In this document: piece by piece, positions 57,627 to 64,000 of the stretch | How positions within the stretch are numbered: position 1 is the stretch's first letter | Layout: the number at the start of each line of letters is the position of its first letter | Origin: Davidsoniella eucalypti | Taxonomy: Eukaryota > Ascomycota > Sordariomycetes > Microascales > Ceratocystidaceae | Reading direction: 5' to 3' | Assembly (NCBI GenBank): GCA_004009845.1 | Contig: RMBW01000092.1 | Coordinates: 62,001-126,000 of the forward strand | Length of the DNA: 64,000 nt | Translations under genes and position numbers: made by a program | The notes under the pieces: generated by a model | What the model saw: only the letters and a program-made list of their open reading frames with translations | Database searches by the model: none | What the model was told of the DNA's origin: nothing

Positions 57627-59491
57627 ATGTCATCGTCTGCCTCATCCTCCAACACAACTTCCACTGCTGGCAGTGGAAACACCACTACCGCCTCAACCCA
57701 GACAGCCGCTATGGCCGCCACTATCAACGCCTACACCTGGAACAACAACCTCTCGCACTACCTGTTCTGGATCTGCGGTGTCCTGGGTCTGGTGCTTCTC
57801 AGCTGGACCGTCGTTGGCTCCGTCAACCGCAAAATCCGCCACATCGTCTGCCTGAACAATGATCAGCAAACGTACTTTGCCCGGCCAGGCATGCTCTCGT
57901 GGTTCAAGAAGCACCTCCAGTACGCCCCCATCTTCAGCAAGCGCCACAACCGCGAAATGCAGCTGTCGTCCGCTGTCAACATGGGAACTCTGCCGACTCG
58001 TCTGGAGCTCGTCTTCTTGGTTCTCTACTTCGCTACCAACGTCGTCTTCTGCCTGATCGAGATCCCCTATGCTGGCGATGCCGTCACCATGCTCAAGTCA
58101 ATCCGCAACCGTTCTGGCGTCCTGGCCGTTGCCAACATGGTAAGTCTCTCGGTGATTGGTGGCTTTTGCTCTCAAAATACTGTATACTAACGCTTATGTG
58201 CTACAAGATCCCCCTGTTCATCATGGCCACTAGAAACAACCCGCTCATTGTCCTCATGGGCCTGTCTTTCGACTCGTTCAACCTCCTTCACCGTTGGTTC
58301 GGTCGTATCGTGGTTGTCGAGGCTATCGTGCACACCATCACTCACCTGGCTGCTAACTCTCTCAAGGGAACCTGGGGCTCCGCTGTCAAGACCGTCTTTG
58401 CCGTTCCCTACCTGACTGCCGGTGCCGTTGCCACTATTGGCTTCGTCTTCATCTTGATCCAGGCCTACAGCCCTATCCGCCACGCCTTCTACGAAACCTT
58501 CAAGATCTTCCACATTCTTGCTGCCATCACCTGCGTCATTGGTCTTTACTACCACCTGAGGCTCGACGAGCTTCCTCAGATCACCTACATCATCACCGTC
58601 ATCGGTATCTGGGCCACTGACCGTTCTCTGCGTCTTGTCCGCATTGCCTACAACAACTTCGGTTCTGGTGGCACCCACACCATCATCGAGGCTCTCCCCG
58701 AGAATGCTTGCCGTGTTACCGTTACTCTTGCCCGTCCCTGGGACTTCAAGCCCGGCCAGCACGCCTACCTGTACCTCCCCTCCATCAGCATGCTCCAGTC
58801 TCACCCCTTTTCCGTGGCATGGAGCGAGGAGGTCACTGATGTGAACGCCGACCGTCTGGCTATGACCAAGCAGGATGCCCTCAGCATGAACAAGACTGCC
58901 ATCTCCTTCATTATTCGTGCTCGCACCGGTGCCACTCTTACCATGTACCAAAAGGCCGCTGCCGCTCCCGAGGGCCGCCTGTCTACTCGCTGCCTGGTTG
59001 AGGGACCCTACGGTCATCTCCCCAGCATGGCTTCATACGGTACTGCCATGATCTTTGCCGGCGGTGTCGGTGTCACACAGGCCGTCCCCCACGTCCGCGA
59101 ATTGGTTACTGGATACGCACAAAATACCGTTGCCACACGCAAGGTTGTTCTCGTGTGGATCATCCCCAACCAGGATCTTCTGGAGTGGATTCGTCCTTAC
59201 ATGACCACCATCCTAGAGCTTGAGAAGCGCCGTGAAGTGCTTCGCATCATGATCTTCGTGACGCGCCCCCGCTCCGCTAAGGAGGTGCACAGCCCGTCAT
59301 CGACAGTCCAGATGTTCCCTGGCAAGCCTAACATTGAGACCCTCGTATCTATGGAGATGGAGAACCAGGTTGGTGCCATGGGTGTCTCGGTTTGCGGTCC
59401 TGGTGCTCTCAGTGATGAAGTCCGCCGCGCCGTTCGTGCCCGCCAAATGCATGGCGAAGTTGACTTTATGGAGGAGGCTTTTACTTGGTAA
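57627..59491 (+). CDS. Ferric-reductase-like transmembrane flavocytochrome (FRE family)
   Basis: This is predicted to move electrons from NADPH through FAD and two hemes across the membrane, reducing extracellular ferric or cupric chelates. Exons 57627-58139 and 58208-59491 give 598 residues. After a serine/threonine-rich lumenal N-terminus come a first span and the ferric reductase domain. Four candidate heme histidines are seen: HRWFGR and HTITH in one helix pair, and FKIFHIL and YYHLR in the next. The FAD-binding loop HPFS is near residue 368, the nucleotide-binding GGVGVT near 456, and the C-terminal VSVCGPGALSDEVRRAV is the NADPH-site Cys-Gly-Pro motif. The length is shorter than plasma-membrane Fre1-type proteins with long N-termini but normal for this fungal subgroup. 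A metalloreductase role is inferred; a NADPH oxidase is less likely without the NOX-specific motifs. Confidence 0.92.
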
Positions 59492-61137
59492 GAAATGTCT
59501 CTTTTTCTTTTCTTTTGCTAAATCAGTAAAAGAAACAAAAAATGTCAATTTACAAACCGTCATGTCTTTATGAAATGGAAAGGGTGGCCCAACTTGTTCG
59601 CTTCTGCGAGGTTTTTTTTCTTCTTCTTGACCAAACTTTCTTTCCCTTACCTTCCTTGATATCTGTTTTCCTTTTCATTTCCTTCTCATATGTCTTTTTC
59701 CCTTTCCTTTCTTTTTTTGTCTTTCTACCTCCATCTTCCTCACTACTAGATGGCTTATCAGGGTTTTCTCGGTGTCTATGCTTTTGTCCTCATACTTTCA
59801 TTTCTTTCGTGTATATATCGCTACTGTGTTTTCTCACTATCCTGTCACTATTTCCCAGTATCTACAGAATGTTTCCTTTTCTATCATTGGTTTTTTTTTC
59901 TATTCCACATTACACACATTCTTTATTCAGATATTATTTAAACTTGGGTTCTTGCAAAACGGATTCCCAAAGTTTCTAGCCTCTACAAGATATCAATAGA
60001 TGCTTAAGCAAAAAAAAAAAAAAAAAAGTCTCATATCAAAAGATACGGATGAATTTTTGTGGTCAATGTAAAATGAAATATGAGAATCATGTGCACCGGC
60101 CAAATCTGGCCATAAATAACGTGTTGTTTTCTTTCGAGTGAGTGTTTTATGTGTATGATAGCTAAGTCGCAGAAAAAGTAGTATAGCCAGTTATGTGTAA
60201 CCACTTTAGATTAATTAGAATTAGCATCTTAGCTGCCAGACAAAGAATTTATGGAGTCAGAAATCAGTCAAAAAGCGGTTCTCTCCTGCATAAAAATTAA
60301 CTTTAGATGATATTTATAAGAATCCCAAAGTTTTGTTTTTTTGTCATTCTCATGGACGTTCTGAGGATAACTATATTTACCCATACGGAGTTCACTTTGG
60401 GGTACCGATATCTAAATAAAATAAATAAGCAGCTTAATAATAATAATAAAAATACAGCGCCCCTACGGCGAATCACCTGCTTGTCAGCTGACTATAAGTC
60501 GGAAGTCATTTTTTTCTTCTTTTCCCAGCCACAAGTAAAACCGGACTTTCCCCTCTCTTAGTTTAGCTAGTTTGAACCCCAGAATTAATACACTTAATCG
60601 CCCTGTTTTTTTTTCTTCTTTTCTTTTCTTCGAAGGAAGCTCGCATTCGCAAATAACTTGCTTTTATGCCCTTTTTTTTTTTGCCTTCTCATCTGAAGCT
60701 CCACCCTTTTGAAGTATAAAAAAAAAAGTATCCCTCTCAGAAATCATACCAAAAAGATAGAAATAACTGTACAAGATATTCCCTCTATTAGCTATATCAC
60801 CTTTCTATCTTAAACATTGCACGATCCCATCAGGGTTGCGTTTTTTTTTTGGTACTTCTCGCACTTTCGATTTAGCTATCTCCCCCCCCCCTCTCTCTTC
60901 TTTACCTCTTTAGATTTCTGGGAGACAACTTGCATTCACATCTTGTTATTACTGCCTTTTCTTTCGCTTCTGTTTATCAAAGCAAGCCTAATCAATCATC
61001 ACACGCTCTACAATACGATTGACTAAGCTTTCATCACGTACCTCCCTCCCACCTTGATTGTCACCTCCTCCATCGTCATCTCACAAGGACCTTTATTGGG
61101 CGACATTTCTCTCCACTTCGGTAGAAAGCAGTCCATT
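59492..61137. other. Intergenic region between the ferric reductase and Yippee genes
   Basis: Low-complexity, T- and CT-rich, with a poly-A run near 60010-60027. Plus-strand ATG is absent from about 60668 to the next start at 61138. Phe/Leu/Ser-rich open frames are products of the base composition. Confidence 0.45.
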
Positions 61138-61587
61138 ATGGGTCTCCAGCACAACACCTATCTCAATGATCGATCCAAGATCTACCACTGCAAAAAGTGT
61201 GGAACCCATCTATCATCGCAAGAGCGTATCCTCAGCCGGGTAAGTCTTCCTTTTTTTTTAAAAAAAAAAATCTTTATTTTCGTGTAATATCACTCGATAT
61301 CTTCATTATTGACATTTTCTTTGCCTCGGGGTTTTTTTTCGCCAACAAAAAAATAGAGTTTCAGAGGCGCTCATGGTACTGCATACCTCTTCGAGTTAGT
61401 CTTCAATATCGATCGTAGCGAACCTAGTGAACGCAGCATGACTACCGGCCGCCATATTGTCCGAGACATCATGTGTAGGCAGTGCGGTGTCGTCGTAGGC
61501 TGGACCTACGATAAAGCTTACGAGACGAGGGAACAGTACAAAGAAGGCAAGTTCATCTTGGAACTAGACTTGCTTCATTATGAGTGA
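61138..61587 (+). CDS. Yippee-like zinc-binding protein
   Basis: This is a small zinc-fold protein of the Yippee (YPEL) family, conserved in eukaryotes and structurally related to Mis18 and cereblon CULT domains. Its fungal role is unclear. Two exons, 61138-61239 and 61357-61587, give 110 residues; the donor is GTAAGT and the acceptor AATAG. Two CXXC pairs bind zinc: CKKC (near residues 18-21) and CRQC (near 71-74). Family landmarks include the block YHCKKCGTHLSSQERILSRSF and RGAHGTAYLFELVFNI, then TTGRHIVRDIMCRQCGVVVGWTYDKAYE and the ending KEGKFILELDLL. Length and both metal sites match the family. Confidence 0.94.
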
Positions 61588-62079
61588 AAAAAAAGTCTTG
61601 TTCTATAGTTGATTGAAACGATTATAGCCAGTAGTGTTTTTTTCGGTTCTTTTTATGCTGTCATGTCAACCTGAGGTGGTGTTTATGTGTTTTGCTTTTC
61701 TTTTCTTTTTTCTTGTCTACGCTGTAGTGGCCCTCGACCTGAGTCCGTTCAGTCGTATTACTCACTTTTGTTTTTTATTGACATTAACAATAGCATGCGA
61801 GTTATTTTGATTTCTAATCATATTTCTATTCAAAAGACTAGTCCTATGTCGTATTGTTTACTGTCAAATATGGCCGATTATAATGTGGCTAGTTATATTA
61901 TGATATATAGATTCTGTACCAAGGAAACAAGGTCTGATAGGAAATTCAACGTAGAGTTTACAACTACAGATATGTGATATGAGGGGCTCCTGAAGCCTAA
62001 GGTGGGCACGTTCGGTGTGCTATGGTGCTTATGCATGCAAGGCGGGAAAAAAGAGCATGTGACGCCTCGATGGGAGGAT
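61588..62079. other. Convergent 3' region between the Yippee and SLC35F6-like genes
   Basis: T-rich 3' flank of the Yippee gene; no gene supported. Confidence 0.45.
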
Positions 62080-63471
62080 TTACATGCGTTCGATAGGCTC
62101 CTCTGGAAGCGGGTTCTCGACCGCCTCTTCCTCGACACAGAGGAACTTGAAGGGAGGCTTGACGATGCCGTTGAACAGGAAAGTAAAGTAGACCAGCAGG
62201 ACAAAGCCCAGAACTTGAAGCCACTTGAAGCTTTCCCAGCCCAGACCCAGAGATACGACCCAAATGAAGAGAGTTCGGCAGGTATCGATGGTCGAACGGG
62301 ACGTAGCACTGACGGAGCGCGTGACAGACAGACCGAAGAAGTTAAATCCACTATAACATGTAGAAAAATATCAATATACGTTAGTCAGGGTAACCTTGCA
62401 TAAAGTGGATCGCGACATGACGTCAATTTACTTACCCGATGCTAATCATGATAAGGAAGCTGGAAATGACGAGTTCGCGACTCGAAGTCATCTGTCTCCA
62501 GCCCTCACGCATATCGAAGATTCCGTTGTGGCCGACCTCGGAGCGGCCGTGCAGGAAGTGCATGACAATCATGCCGAGTAGGGTCACCGAGAAGCCGAAG
62601 AGGCCCTCCCAACCAACAACGGTGATGGGATCGACACTAGAGTTGGCCAGAATCCACTCTTCCAGAACGAACTGGGTCGCAGTGAAGATCTGAGCACCAG
62701 CAATCAGCAAAACACCAACGATAGCCAGGGCAGCGGTAGGCTCTCCGCTCTCTCCTCCAGTGATGGCTTCGTTGACCACGTCTCGCGCATCGGGGTAGAT
62801 GGCACCGGCCAAGCCAACAACGGCCACACCAGCGACGACACCACCAAGCGATACCCACTGGAACAGGTGGAGTTTGTGACGCAGGAAAACGACGCTGAAA
62901 AGGCCGACAAAGAGCACCAGAGCACCACGGGTCATCTGGTAAATCGAGGCAGCGACAAGCAAAAGACCAACGTTCATGAGTGTGGTGCCGCAGATGTCGC
63001 AAATGGCAGGTAGTGCGAGAAGCGCCACACGACGGCCCTTGAGGACATTGACGGCAGCAGGCTTAGGTGTCAGAAGAGCTGTCTCGTCAGTAGGCTGCGA
63101 ATCGTCGGTGGCGATGGGCTGGTATCCGGCAGCTTTGGTCGCGTAGTATTTCTGGTATATAGTAGTGGCGCCGATGACTAGCCAGCAGCCCATTTCGCCG
63201 ATAAACATCTGCATCGTCTGCCAGACGGGCTGCTCAAAGTTGCGGCGTTTCGAAGGGTCGGTCGCATCGCAGTTGGCAACACACTGCTGGTCCTGTAGAT
63301 CCGGAGAGAAGGCCGTTAGTACTATTTCTTGCAGTAATGCAATACAACAAGTGCGTCTTGGTGGAGGGGGAACGCGCTATCACGTACCTGGAATTTCGTC
63401 AAAAGGGTGTTGGACACTCCAGTCAGCAGCATCATGGCCACTAGGACCGGCACCATATTGGAGCTGGTCAT
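62080..63471 (-). CDS. SLC35F6-like multi-span transporter (drug/metabolite transporter superfamily)
   Basis: Three exons, 63471-63388, 63292-62436 and 62350-62080, give 403 residues. The joins restore NTLLTKFQ-DQQCVANC and MISIG-GFNFFGLSVTRSVSATSRSTIDTCRTLFIWVVSLGLGWE, both typical of the SLC35F6 family. About ten membrane spans are visible: MVPVLVAMMLLTGVSNTLL, PAICDICGTTLMNVGLLLVAASIYQMTRGALVLFVGLFSVVFL, WVSLGGVVAGVAVVGLAGAIY, LAIVGVLLIAGAQIFTATQFV, and a C-terminal VLGFVLLVYFTFLFNGIV. The IYQMTRGALVLFVGLFSVVFLRHKL block is the EamA/nucleotide-sugar-transporter core. The human homologue is reported in lysosomal or mitochondrial membranes; substrate is unknown. The first exon encodes the first helix and its start ATG is the first in frame. 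Confidence 0.92.
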
Positions 63472-64000
63472 CGTCGCGCTAGTAGTTTCTGATGGCGCGA
63501 TATTGCAGATGGTCGTAGATAGAAGGTAATGATTAATGTTCGGCTGTAGAAGAAAGGTGTTCTGAATCTACAGGTAGGAGAGATACGAGTAGAAACAGAT
63601 GAAGGAGAAAGACAAGTTTGAAACTGGAACAAGGAGGGCTGGATAAGGTAAGGATAAAGAGGTCAAGAATCGCCCTGTGACTTCATCGCCCATCAATGCC
63701 CCGGTTGCCAGGGCTTCCTAGATAGGCAAGTATTGTCACCTTATCTTGAATAGATAAGCACCTCTTACCTGTTTTATATATAGCGCTCGTTAATAATAAC
63801 AAACTCGAATACGGGGCGTAGCCATCCCTACATGATTAGGGTTAGATACACAATACCCTAGGAAACTGTCCGGCTCTTGATTAGTGGAACAAAAATTATC
63901 GTGAAGTCAACATGCATGATTACGACAGGATTTTATCATGGAATCAACATGTACTATTACACAGGAGAATTTTGAAATAAGTAACAAGATAAAATAAAAT
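63472..64000. other. Upstream region of the SLC35F6-like gene, to the window end
   Basis: Promoter side of the minus-strand transporter gene. A few GGGTTA/CCCTA-like words occur singly and do not form a telomere array. No gene is supported. Confidence 0.45.

Noticed and set aside
63836..63862. Telomere-like words (TTAGGG/CCCTA) here and near 3310, 33310 and 51980-52015
   Set aside because: Only one or two units at each place; no tandem array, so not interstitial telomeric sequence.

Overview
The window looks like a gene-rich stretch of a filamentous ascomycete (Pezizomycotina) nuclear genome. The evidence is 55-200 bp introns with GTAAGT/GTATGT-type donors and CTAAC/CTAAT branch sites, CT-rich promoters and leaders, a fungal rhodopsin-domain membrane protein, and fungal versions of Cdh1, Smc1, Ecm14 and Gpc1. 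From remembered family sequences the SMC1 looks most like Sordariomycete (Hypocreales-type) proteins, but I cannot fix the genus.

I support 17 protein-coding genes, nearly all with introns. Exon models were rebuilt by hand from splice signals and reading-frame continuity. Left to right: complex I 15-kDa twin-CX9C subunit (+); a three-exon DUF7918-like protein (+); a Tra2-type RRM/RGG splicing factor (-); the NatB catalytic subunit Naa20 (-); a conserved-looking protein of unknown function (+); the APC/C activator Cdh1 (+); glycerophosphocholine acyltransferase Gpc1 (-); cohesin Smc1 (+); TFIIE alpha (+); an MGST3-type MAPEG enzyme (+); the pseudo-carboxypeptidase Ecm14 (-); a very large Sec7-PH Arf exchange factor (+); SRP72 (-); a rhodopsin-domain membrane protein (+); a ferric-reductase-like flavocytochrome (+); a Yippee zinc protein (+); and an SLC35F6-like transporter (-).

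Most genes are housekeeping functions in cell cycle and chromosomes (Cdh1, Smc1), transcription and splicing (TFIIE, Tra2), secretion and trafficking (SRP72, Sec7 GEF), N-terminal acetylation, respiration and lipid or wall metabolism. They do not form an obvious biosynthetic or defence cluster. The accessory-looking part is 44.3-57.6 kb, where one rhodopsin-domain gene sits between a 3.0-kb and a 9.1-kb interval without recognisable genes. Intergenic DNA is low-complexity (poly-A/T, CT-rich tracts, short tandem repeats). I found no transposase, reverse transcriptase, rRNA, tRNA or CRISPR array by eye.

The most unusual signals are: very long upstream regions lacking any ATG (about 0.9 kb before cdh1, about 0.7 kb before the ferric reductase); a 50-bp sequence present twice in intergenic DNA at 47/50 identity, with a coding-like reading on the minus strand; a stop codon lying inside a consensus splice donor at the end of Tra2; a histidine-rich segment and lost catalytic glutamate in Ecm14; and an upstream ORF overlapping the start of the Sec7 gene.
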